DNA of 7,960 nt from Pseudomonadota bacterium (GTDB lineage: Bacteria > Pseudomonadota > Gammaproteobacteria > Steroidobacterales > GCA-2729495), in the NCBI GenBank assembly GCA_030836925.1, contig JAUPLK010000061.1:1-7960 (forward strand), given 5' to 3'. Below are positions 1-5,475 of this stretch, piece by piece. Within the stretch, counting starts at the first letter, position 1; each line of letters begins with the position of its first letter. The notes beneath the pieces are model-generated. The model saw only the letters and a list, made by a program, of their open reading frames with translations. It searched no databases and was not told the origin of the DNA. A program made the position numbers and the translations under genes.

Positions 1-26
1 TGAAGGATCACGCGTAACCTGCCCGC

Positions 27-971
27 ATGACCATCACCAGGCTCACCTTCAGTGGCGCTGGCATCGAGCGACTCGCCGAGCTGCGCCAGTTGCCGCAGGC
101 GCTGGCGGCCGCCTATGCCGAGGCCGAAACGCGCTTTTTGCCGGTCTGGCAGTCGCGCTGCCTGGTACGCGACGGGTTGGTGGCCGACTGTCGCCGCGAA
201 GAGCTGGCGATGGTGGCCACGGGCCACGAGAGCATGGTGTTCCTGGGTCGCCGCGCCGGTCGCGCGCTGTTTGCCGTGCGGCTGGGCGACGAGCAACTGC
301 CTGCACACCTGCCCAGCGCCGGTTTTCTGGGCCTGCGCGAGATCGCCAGCCAGGTCAGCGAGGCGGATGCAGCCCTGCTGGCCTACGCACGGGCGATGAT
401 CCTCTGGCAGGAACGGCATCGGTACTGCGGCGTCTGCGGCGCACCGAACCAGCCCGCAGAGGGTGGCTTCGTCATGGTCTGCAGCGATGCCTCGTGTGCG
501 CAGCGCTGCTTCCCGCGCATCGATCCGGCCGTGATCGTGCTGGTCCATCGCGGTGACCGGTGTCTGCTCGGGCGGCAGGCCAGCTGGCCGGAGGGCCGTT
601 TTTCGACCATCGCCGGTTTCGTGGAGCCGGGTGAAAGCCTGGAAGAAGCAGTTATCCGCGAGGTCCGGGAAGAAACCAATATCGCGGTGGCTGCTGCGAC
701 CTATATGGCTTCGCAGCCCTGGCCATTCCCCTCGGCGCTCATGCTCGGCTTCCATGCGGCGGCACAAAGCAGCGATATCCGTCTGAACGACGGCGAACTC
801 ATCGAGGCGCGCTGGCTGTCGCGCGCCGATATCCTCGCCCGCCAGGTCTTGCTGCCGCCGCCGATCTCGATCGCCTACCGCCTGATCGAAAGCTGGTTTG
901 ACCAGTCGCCGGGACCGCGACTGGCCAGCTTCGCGACTGACTGGACGAGCGGTGGGCCCGTGCCGCGCTGA
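27..971 (+). CDS. nudC: NAD(H) pyrophosphatase NudC, Nudix family with zinc ribbon
   Basis: 314 residues. The family hydrolyses NADH/NAD+ to NMN(H) and AMP and can remove NAD caps from RNA 5' ends; it is cytoplasmic. Visible domains: a variable N-terminal region (about 1-125); a zinc ribbon with C134-x2-C137 and C152-x4-C157; and a Nudix domain from about 165. The Nudix box runs G197 to I219 and fits GX5EX7REUXEEXGU (R211, E212, E215, E216), except that the usual Gly before the last hydrophobic residue is Asn (N218). The signature SQPWPFP that marks NADH-type Nudix enzymes is at 229-235. At 314 residues it is longer than E. coli NudC (about 257) because of its N-terminal part and a short polar tail. 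The ATG at 27 is the first possible start, since an in-frame TAA lies at 15-17. No strong Shine-Dalgarno is seen; an AAGGA at 3-7 is too distant. The gene is convergent with hemY, with abutting stop codons. Identification is firm. Confidence 0.95.
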   Translation: MTITRLTFSGAGIERLAELRQLPQALAAAYAEAETRFLPVWQSRCLVRDGLVADCRREELAMVATGHESMVFLGRRAGRALFAVRLGDEQLPAHLPSAGFLGLREIASQVSEADAALLAYARAMILWQERHRYCGVCGAPNQPAEGGFVMVCSDASCAQRCFPRIDPAVIVLVHRGDRCLLGRQASWPEGRFSTIAGFVEPGESLEEAVIREVREETNIAVAAATYMASQPWPFPSALMLGFHAAAQSSDIRLNDGELIEARWLSRADILARQVLLPPPISIAYRLIESWFDQSPGPRLASFATDWTSGGPVPR

Positions 972-2198
972 TCAGATCGCGATGCGGCCCGGAGGCGGCG
1001 GTAATGCCACGGTCGCCGGGGCACCGGACTGCGGCGTGGTGGTGGCCATCGACAGGCCGCGCTCGAAAGCCCGCGCGGCAGCCTGCATCTCGCCCAGCTG
1101 CGTCATCAACTGGCCGAGCGCGCGCCAGGTTTCAGGTGTGGCCCGCAGCGCCAGGCTGGCCTCGAAATAACTGCGTGCCTTGCCCCACAGCTGGTGCCGC
1201 ACGCAGGTGCGTCCGGCCGCGAGCAGCAGGGCGGGATCCTCAGGGTGCTCCTTCAGCCAGGCCTCGATGCGTTTGAGATGTGCGGCCGGGTCCGCCACGC
1301 CCAGTTGGCCATAAAGCTGCACCAGCGCCTCGCTCCAGTCCTCGTTCAGCGTGCGTCGGATCTCGAGTTCGGCATCATCGACTGCGCTGCAGGCGATCAG
1401 CGCCTGCGCCCGCGCCAGGGTCAGACGGGGCTCGCGGCGCAGATGGCGCGGCACGTCAGCCCAGATGCGTTCGAGCGCGCTGCGATCGGCCTGCAGCGTG
1501 GCCATGAGGTTGCTCCAGGCCGCCACGCCCCATTCATCGAGCAGATCCGGCGCGACGTTGCCGTGCCGCCGGATTTGCGGCAGCAATTCGGCCAGCGGCT
1601 GCCATTCCCTGCGGCGCTGATGGAGATCGCCCAGCAGCTTCAATGCCTGGGCGTGGCCCGGCTGCCGTTCACGGACACGGTTCAGGCTGGCCAGCGCCTC
1701 GCCAAACTGGCCGTCTTCCAGTTGCAGTTCGGCCTGGGTCAGCAGCACGGCGTCGGTGGCTGCGGGCTCCTGTTCGCAGGCCATGTTGAGCCAGGCATCG
1801 CGCCGCTGCCGGTCGCCCTGCATCTGTGCCGCCCGGGCGGCGGCGAGGTAGTTGAGCAGTGGTGTTTCGGAATGCCGGGCACCGCGGGTCAGCAGTCGCT
1901 CGCCCTGGGCCAGGCGACCTTCGGCGAGTGCGATATAGCCCTGCGTCGCTTTCTTGCCGGCCTGCTTCGCCCGGCCGCGCGCCCAGGCCTCGCCCAGCCG
2001 GCGCGGTGCCTGCCAGACATGGACCAGGGTACGCACCGCGAGGTAGGCGAGTATCAGCAGCAGTACCAGCACCGGTACCGAGGTCTCGATGATGTAGCCA
2101 CGAAAATTGATCAGCGCATAGCCGTTGTCGGGCAGCGCCAGGTGCGCAGCGAGCGCCCCGATCAGCAGCGCGACGATGATCGTGAAGCCGGTCTTCAT
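972..2198 (-). CDS. hemY: Heme biosynthesis-associated inner-membrane TPR protein HemY
   Basis: 408 residues, about the usual family length. This is the proteobacterial HemY (HemY_N plus TPR), not the Gram-positive protoporphyrinogen oxidase that shares the name. The N-terminus has two hydrophobic segments (about 5-22 and 41-59) flanking a conserved stretch with GYALINFRGYIIETSVP (26-42), typical of HemY_N. The rest is soluble and helix-rich with TPR-like repeats, clearest near 315-385. The family is anchored in the inner membrane and is linked to late heme synthesis, probably as a scaffold; its biochemical role is not settled. The last residues are a Pro-rich tail. The start ATG overlaps the hemX stop as ATGA (2195-2198), so translation is probably coupled; AAGGA lies directly before the ATG. 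The stop codon abuts that of nudC, so there is no intergenic terminator. Confidence 0.93.
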   Translation of the reverse strand: MKTGFTIIVALLIGALAAHLALPDNGYALINFRGYIIETSVPVLVLLLILAYLAVRTLVHVWQAPRRLGEAWARGRAKQAGKKATQGYIALAEGRLAQGERLLTRGARHSETPLLNYLAAARAAQMQGDRQRRDAWLNMACEQEPAATDAVLLTQAELQLEDGQFGEALASLNRVRERQPGHAQALKLLGDLHQRRREWQPLAELLPQIRRHGNVAPDLLDEWGVAAWSNLMATLQADRSALERIWADVPRHLRREPRLTLARAQALIACSAVDDAELEIRRTLNEDWSEALVQLYGQLGVADPAAHLKRIEAWLKEHPEDPALLLAAGRTCVRHQLWGKARSYFEASLALRATPETWRALGQLMTQLGEMQAAARAFERGLSMATTTPQSGAPATVALPPPPGRIAI

Positions 2199-3289
2199 TC
2201 CTTGATTCCGGCATCCGTCAGGCGCAGGAGCAAAGTCAGGGAGCCGGAAATATCCGGCAATTCCTCCGGCAGTTGTACCGTGGACAGATCGCGGAGCGAC
2301 TCCAGCGCCGACTGCACTTCGGCCGACACCGGATCAAACTGGTCGGCAACGCGCTCCGTGGCGGCGCTGATGGAACGGCGGAACATGCCCGCGTCGCCGC
2401 GCATGATGGCGAGCCGCGCCAGTTGCAGTTCAAGATCCAGGCTGCGGATCAGTACCGTCTTCTGGGCGTCGGACAGCAGGGGTGAAATCGGGTCGTCGGC
2501 CCGGCGTACGCTCACCAGGCTGGCCAGTGCAGCGCGCACGGTAGCCGCCGCGCGGGCAAAACCGGTGAGATTCTCGGCAGGTTCCCGGGGTGTGCCGCGG
2601 AAGGTGTCCGGCATGGCATTCTTGAGCGGCAGGTCTTCGAGGCCATCGGCAAGGCTGCCCAGCGTGAGCACGATGCCCTCGGTATCCGGGCGCGGCACGG
2701 CCTTCAGCTCATTAAGCTCCTTTGCCAGCTGTTTGCGCACCGGCGTCAGGCGCGGGTCGTTCAGCTCGCGCAGCGTATCGTCGGCCAGACCCAGGGATGT
2801 CTGGGCGACATTGATCTCCCCGGCCAGCCCGAGCTGTGCATTGGCGATGCGCATGTAGTGTTCGGCTTCGGCCAGCAGCCATGCTGCCCGCACCTTGTCG
2901 CCTGCGCCCACGAAACGCTCGACCGTGTCCTCGATGGTGTCCATCCGGGCAGGCAGGGTGCCCAGCGCCTCGGTTTCCTGGCTGATCTGCTCGGCCAGCC
3001 GGTCGATCTCTTGATCCGCCCGGCGTCGCCCGGCGCTGAAGTCATCGACGCGTGCGCGGAGTGCGGCCAGCTCGGAATTGCTGATGCGGGCCTGTTCCCG
3101 CAGTTCATCAAGCTGTGCACCGCTGCCCGGGCGCTGCCCGATCCAGACATAGGCGAGCGTCGCTGCGGCGATGCAGAGGGCAAGCAGCGCAATGCTCATG
3201 GCCAGCCCCTGCCGGCTGGCGGGCGCGGCAGCGCTGCGGTTTTGCGCCGCTGCTTCAGCAGTATCTGTGGCCGGCGTATATTGGGTCAT
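2195..3289 (-). CDS. hemX: HemX, membrane-anchored protein of the hemX-hemY operon
   Basis: 364 residues from the chosen start. The sequence shows a short Ala/Gln-rich cytoplasmic N-terminus, one transmembrane helix at about 29-50, then a long helical, probably coiled-coil stretch (about 55-110, rich in E, L, R and Q). The C-terminal domain is typical of HemX: 'LDLELQLARLAIMRGD' and, near the end, 'LPDISGSLTLLLRL'. Databases often call the family uroporphyrinogen-III C-methyltransferase, but there is no SAM-dependent methyltransferase domain here, so that name should not be read as an activity. The likely role is partner or scaffold of HemY at the inner membrane; the molecular function is unknown. 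Start choice: ATG at 3289 gives a normal HemX N-terminus. In-frame ATGs at 3328 and 3364 would add 13 or 25 residues unlike the family, and the longest would overlap the divergent hemerythrin gene. None has a strong Shine-Dalgarno. hemD, the usual upstream gene, is absent. Confidence 0.9.
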   Translation of the reverse strand: MTQYTPATDTAEAAAQNRSAAAPASRQGLAMSIALLALCIAAATLAYVWIGQRPGSGAQLDELREQARISNSELAALRARVDDFSAGRRRADQEIDRLAEQISQETEALGTLPARMDTIEDTVERFVGAGDKVRAAWLLAEAEHYMRIANAQLGLAGEINVAQTSLGLADDTLRELNDPRLTPVRKQLAKELNELKAVPRPDTEGIVLTLGSLADGLEDLPLKNAMPDTFRGTPREPAENLTGFARAAATVRAALASLVSVRRADDPISPLLSDAQKTVLIRSLDLELQLARLAIMRGDAGMFRRSISAATERVADQFDPVSAEVQSALESLRDLSTVQLPEELPDISGSLTLLLRLTDAGIKE

Positions 3290-3354
3290 CTGCGGGAGTT
3301 TCCGGTGGCAAGTCCAGCGGTAGCCCATTCTGCCAGTGATCGCCGGGTGCAGCC
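3290..3354. promoter_or_regulatory. Divergent spacer between hemX and the hemerythrin gene
   Basis: This 65-bp spacer must carry the start signals for both hemX (minus) and the hemerythrin gene (plus), unless promoters lie within the coding sequences. I could not find a convincing -35/-10 pair on either strand, nor a recognisable FNR or NsrR box. The assignment rests only on the divergent gene order. Confidence 0.3.
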
Positions 3355-3891
3355 ATGCCGCCAAAATCCACAGCCGCCTCTACGGCGGGTCAGCCGCCGC
3401 CCGCCGAGCTGGCCATTCCGGCCTTGCTCGACCTGATCCTGGATACGCACCATGTGTTTGCCCGGGATGTGCTGCTCCGGGTACGGGAGTGCGCGGAAGC
3501 CATTCCCCCGGCAGACCTGCAGCGGGATGAGCGGCTGCCCAAGGTGCAGGAGGCGGTCGAAGCCCTCAGCGACGAAATGCTCTCGCACATGCACCGCGAG
3601 GAGGCCATGCTGTTTCCCGTGCTCCGGCGCATCGCCGGGTCGAGCGATGTCGACTCCGTCGACATGGAAATCATCACGCCGCCCATCGAATGCATGCAGC
3701 GCGAACATGGCTTCATCGATGAACTACTGGCCTACCTGGGCCAGCTCACGGACGGATTCCAGTCACCGGAATGGGCGGGGCCTGTGCACCGTGAGCTGCT
3801 CGATGAACTCGCGGCCTTTGCGGCGGACACCACCGAGCATGTGCGCAAGGAAAACGAGATCCTGTTTCCGAAGGCGCTCAGCCTGGCATAG
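3355..3891 (+). CDS. Hemerythrin-domain protein (RIC/YtfE/DnrN-like, single domain)
   Basis: 178 residues. The sequence fits a four-helix hemerythrin-like domain with the expected series of metal-ligand motifs: LDTHH (H32/H33), HMHREEAMLFP (H78 with E82 or E83), REHGF (H118), and HVRKENEILFP (H162, E166). The paired HxxxE...LFP motifs resemble the di-iron domain of RIC proteins (YtfE, ScdA, DnrN), which help repair iron-sulfur clusters after NO or peroxide damage. The N-terminal ScdA_N domain with its Cys-Cys motif is missing; residues 1-18 are only a Pro/Ala/Ser-rich leader. It could therefore be an oxygen-, NO- or iron-binding hemerythrin instead of a full RIC. It is cytoplasmic, with no signal peptide. 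The start ATG has a poor ribosome site. The next gene, a truncated hemoglobin on the same strand 119 bp downstream, supports a role in gas or nitrosative stress; that is inference. Confidence 0.85.
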   Translation: MPPKSTAASTAGQPPPAELAIPALLDLILDTHHVFARDVLLRVRECAEAIPPADLQRDERLPKVQEAVEALSDEMLSHMHREEAMLFPVLRRIAGSSDVDSVDMEIITPPIECMQREHGFIDELLAYLGQLTDGFQSPEWAGPVHRELLDELAAFAADTTEHVRKENEILFPKALSLA

Positions 3892-3896
3892 GCTGA
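3878..3896 (+). other. Hairpin across the hemerythrin stop codon
   Basis: A perfect 7-bp inverted repeat (TCAGCCT, loop GGCAT, AGGCTGA) spans the TAG stop at 3889-3891. No T-run follows, so it is at best a weak or Rho-assisted terminator, or an mRNA 3'-end stabiliser. Confidence 0.35.
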
Positions 3897-4010
3897 CAGA
3901 CAGTACTCCGAGGAGTATCTTGCTCCGCGCCGTGGGGCCACGTGGCCAACCTGTCCCGGTGGACGGCTGCGCATGCCACGATACATTTATACCGTTGATG
4001 GAATGTTGAA
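3892..4010 (+). promoter_or_regulatory. Intergenic region upstream of the truncated hemoglobin, with palindromes
   Basis: This 119-bp spacer has two perfect palindromes: TACTCCGAGGAGTA at 3904-3917 and GGCCACGTGGCC at 3936-3947. The first could be an operator or a short hairpin; the second is a poor hairpin (4-bp stem) but a fair operator shape. Further down, the AT-rich patch around 3980-3991 (ATACATTTATA) is a possible -10 region, though no good -35 stands 16-18 bp before it. ACGATACATTT at 3978-3988 matches 8 of the 10 defined bases of the NsrR half-site AANATGCATTT, but the second half is not there. A weak GGAA precedes the ATG at 4011. The hemoglobin gene may therefore have its own regulated promoter, but the regulator cannot be named. 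Confidence 0.35.
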
Positions 4011-4379
4011 ATGAGCAATAAATCCCTTTACGAACGTCTCGGTGGTTACGACGCAATTCGGGCCGTGGTCAACAACCTCCTGCCGCGCCTGCAGGCTGAT
4101 GCCGTGCTCGGACGCTTCTGGCAGAACCGCGGCGTTGACGGCATCGAGCGCGAGAAGCAGCTGCTGGTCGATTTTCTCTGCGCACAGGCTGGTGGCCCGA
4201 TGTATTACACGGGGCGCGACATGGTGCTGTCCCATCGCGGCATGAAGGTCAGCGAGCGCGACTGGACGACGTTCATCGCGCATCTCAATGCGACGCTGGA
4301 CGCTTTCAATGTGCCGCAGGCCGAACGTGCGGATGTCGTGGCCTTCATCCAGAGCACACGCGCCGAAATCGTCGAATAG
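4011..4379 (+). CDS. Group 1 (N) truncated hemoglobin
   Basis: 122 residues, the normal size of a 2-on-2 truncated hemoglobin. It starts with SLYERLGGYDAI, typical of group 1, has the CD-corner aromatics (F36, W37), the Gly-Gly turn (GGPMYYTG, 61-68), and the proximal histidine H75 in LSHRGM. The protein binds heme and, by family, binds O2 or NO; roles include NO detoxification and oxygen delivery. By eye alignment with the Synechocystis protein, the distal residues usually Tyr B10 and Gln E11 are both Leu (L24 in NNLLPRL and L52 in EKQLLVDFL), so the pocket looks unusually apolar. This suggests ligand chemistry unlike NO-dioxygenating members, or a distinct subgroup; it is inference from an alignment done without tools. 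The neighbouring hemerythrin gene on the same strand supports a gas-related role. Cytoplasmic. Confidence 0.92.
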   Translation: MSNKSLYERLGGYDAIRAVVNNLLPRLQADAVLGRFWQNRGVDGIEREKQLLVDFLCAQAGGPMYYTGRDMVLSHRGMKVSERDWTTFIAHLNATLDAFNVPQAERADVVAFIQSTRAEIVE

Positions 4380-4410
4380 GCTTGCGGCCTAGAGCTTCGG
4401 CAGCTTTTTT
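4377..4410 (+). terminator. Stem-loops at the convergent ends of the hemoglobin and lysR genes
   Basis: Two inverted repeats lie in tandem. TAGGC-TTGCG-GCCTA (4377-4391) pairs the stop codons of both convergent genes. AGAGCT-TCGGC-AGCTTT (4391-4407, one G-T pair) is followed by T's to 4410 and so looks like a short intrinsic terminator for the plus-strand hemoglobin transcript. It lies in the 3' end of lysR. No comparable U-tract is seen for the minus strand. Confidence 0.45.
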
Positions 4411-5309
4411 GCGGCTGAGCGCAGCGTGTCGATGAATGCCGCTGCGCTTGCGCCGGGCTTGCTGTCGGCGCGCGTGACCAGCAGGCAGGACCAGGTGCGG
4501 GGCTTCGGTTGGCGTACCGGCAGCTCGACCAGCCGACCGCTGCGCAGCTCGTCGCTCACCAGCCGGGCCGGTAAAAACGACACGTAGTCATCGTTCAGCA
4601 GTTGCTGGACGCAGAGTTCGACCGAGTTGCTCTCCATGCTGTGCCGGGGCGGCGCCAGGCCGGCCCAGTCGTAGATGTCGCGCAGCTCGTTCCACATCCG
4701 GCAGAAGGGTCCGACGATGGCCCATTCGGCATCCATCAGCGACTTTAGTTCCAGGCGCCCTTCGCCGGTCCACTGATGGCCCTTCCGGGCAACGAAGATG
4801 TTGTGATCGGTGTAGAGCGCCTCGGCGCTGAGGCGTGCGTCGAGCCGTTCTTCCGGTTCGTCGCAGATCGCGATGTCGTAGAGGCCGCTGCCGACTTGTT
4901 CCAGCACGATATGTGCGACCTGATGCATGACCTGCACGCGCACCGCCGGCTGGCTGGCATGGAATGCACGGATGGCAGCGGGCAGCAGGCCGCGTACTGC
5001 GGTAGGGGTGGCACCGAGGCGCACCATTTCCCGGCCCGTCCCCATGAGGTTCTCCAGTTCGTCGCGAAACCCCTTGAGTTCAGCCAGCGCCCGCTGCGCC
5101 CGGGGCAGCAGCAACAGGCCGAAGCTGGTCGGCCCGACACTGTGCCGGGTGCCCTTTTTTCGTTCCAGGAGGCGTCCGCCGCACTCCTTTTCAAGCTGCT
5201 GGATGCTGCGGCTGATCGCCTGCTGGGTGATATTGACCAGCGCCGCTGCCTTGTGAAAACTGCCAGTCTCGACGACCGCCAGAAAATGCTGCAGTTGCCG
5301 GATTTCCAT
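4389..5309 (-). CDS. LysR-type transcriptional regulator
   Basis: 306 residues, the normal LTTR length. The N-terminal winged helix-turn-helix is clear: MEIRQLQHFLAVVETGSF, then the helix-turn-helix around 17-40 (FHKAAALVNITQQAISRSI), with the usual QxxISRSIxxLE signature. A linker helix follows (about 60-90), then the periplasmic-binding-protein-like effector domain (about 92-300). The ATG at 5309 is preferred because the LTTR N-terminus begins there and a GGGGG ribosome-site-like run stands 5 nt upstream; extension to a TTG at 5345 adds 12 residues outside the family. It is divergent from the TonB-dependent receptor, with operator-like repeats in the spacer, so it probably regulates that receptor and itself. 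The effector ligand cannot be told from sequence. The 3' end is convergent with the hemoglobin gene with only 9 bp between. Confidence 0.92.
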   Translation of the reverse strand: MEIRQLQHFLAVVETGSFHKAAALVNITQQAISRSIQQLEKECGGRLLERKKGTRHSVGPTSFGLLLLPRAQRALAELKGFRDELENLMGTGREMVRLGATPTAVRGLLPAAIRAFHASQPAVRVQVMHQVAHIVLEQVGSGLYDIAICDEPEERLDARLSAEALYTDHNIFVARKGHQWTGEGRLELKSLMDAEWAIVGPFCRMWNELRDIYDWAGLAPPRHSMESNSVELCVQQLLNDDYVSFLPARLVSDELRSGRLVELPVRQPKPRTWSCLLVTRADSKPGASAAAFIDTLRSAAKKLPKL

Positions 5310-5331
5310 CGCTGCCCCCGTGCTTTTCCCG

Positions 5332-5359
5332 ATTCTGACTGACAATCAGGAATTGTGAA
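5332..5359 (-). promoter_or_regulatory. Possible lysR promoter
   Basis: On the minus strand, TTCACA (5359-5354) and CAGAAT (5337-5332) are 16 bp apart, a moderate sigma70-like match. The -35 lies within the ACAAT/ATTGT repeats, which would suit negative autoregulation. Prediction by eye only. Confidence 0.3.
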
Positions 5360-5375
5360 ACAAGAATAACAATTG
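5342..5375. promoter_or_regulatory. Putative LysR operator, repeated ACAAT/ATTGT half-sites
   Basis: ACAAT-N5-ATTGT (5342-5356) is a perfect inverted repeat. The same ATTGT arm also pairs with a second arm as AATTGT-N12-ACAATT (5351-5374), and within that lies TTGT-GAA-ACAA (5353-5363). The sites lie about 35 to 66 bp before the predicted receptor start of transcription, which matches the usual LysR recognition-site plus activation-site layout. The last arm overlaps the predicted -35. Confidence 0.5.
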
Positions 5376-5401
5376 ATGGTTCGGCGCGCTGCGTCTTTAT
5401 A
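5373..5401 (+). promoter_or_regulatory. Predicted sigma70 promoter of the TonB-dependent receptor
   Basis: TTGATG (5373-5378) and TTTATA (5396-5401) are separated by exactly 17 bp. Transcription would begin near 5408, giving a leader of about 68 nt. The -35 abuts the last LysR half-site, consistent with activation by the divergent regulator. Confidence 0.5.
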
Positions 5402-5462
5402 CCCTCACCGTGAGAAGGTTGGTTGGCCTGGCCTGATTGCCGGTCGGCTGCTTAAACGCAAT

Positions 5463-5469
5463 GGGGGAG
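5463..5469 (+). promoter_or_regulatory. Ribosome binding site that sets the receptor start
   Basis: GGGGGAG stands 6 nt before the ATG at 5476. It decides between this start and an in-frame ATG at 5461, which would overlap the site and has no purine-rich run of its own before it. Confidence 0.7.
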
Positions 5470-5475
5470 TCAAAA

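Noticed and set aside
1194..2858. A 554-codon open frame on the plus strand across hemY and hemX
   Set aside because: It is an antisense shadow of two confidently recognised genes. Its composition is low-complexity and Arg/Ser/Ala-rich, and it has no family motif.
2195..3289. HemX as a true uroporphyrinogen-III C-methyltransferase
   Set aside because: There is no SAM-binding methyltransferase domain, only a transmembrane anchor, coiled-coil-like helices and the HemX C-terminal domain. The enzyme name is a legacy annotation.
3286..3708. A 140-codon minus-strand frame covering the hemerythrin start
   Set aside because: The sense strand encodes ordered di-iron ligand motifs; the antisense product is His/Arg-rich without a domain.
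3995..4010. An FNR/DNR-like box (TTGATGGAATGTTGAA) before the hemoglobin gene
   Set aside because: The left half (TTGAT) fits, but the right half does not match ATCAA at the required spacing.
5408..5475. A riboswitch or attenuator in the receptor leader
   Set aside because: The leader is about 68 nt with only short GC-rich repeats such as GGCCTGGCC; no cobalamin-type or other riboswitch core was recognised.
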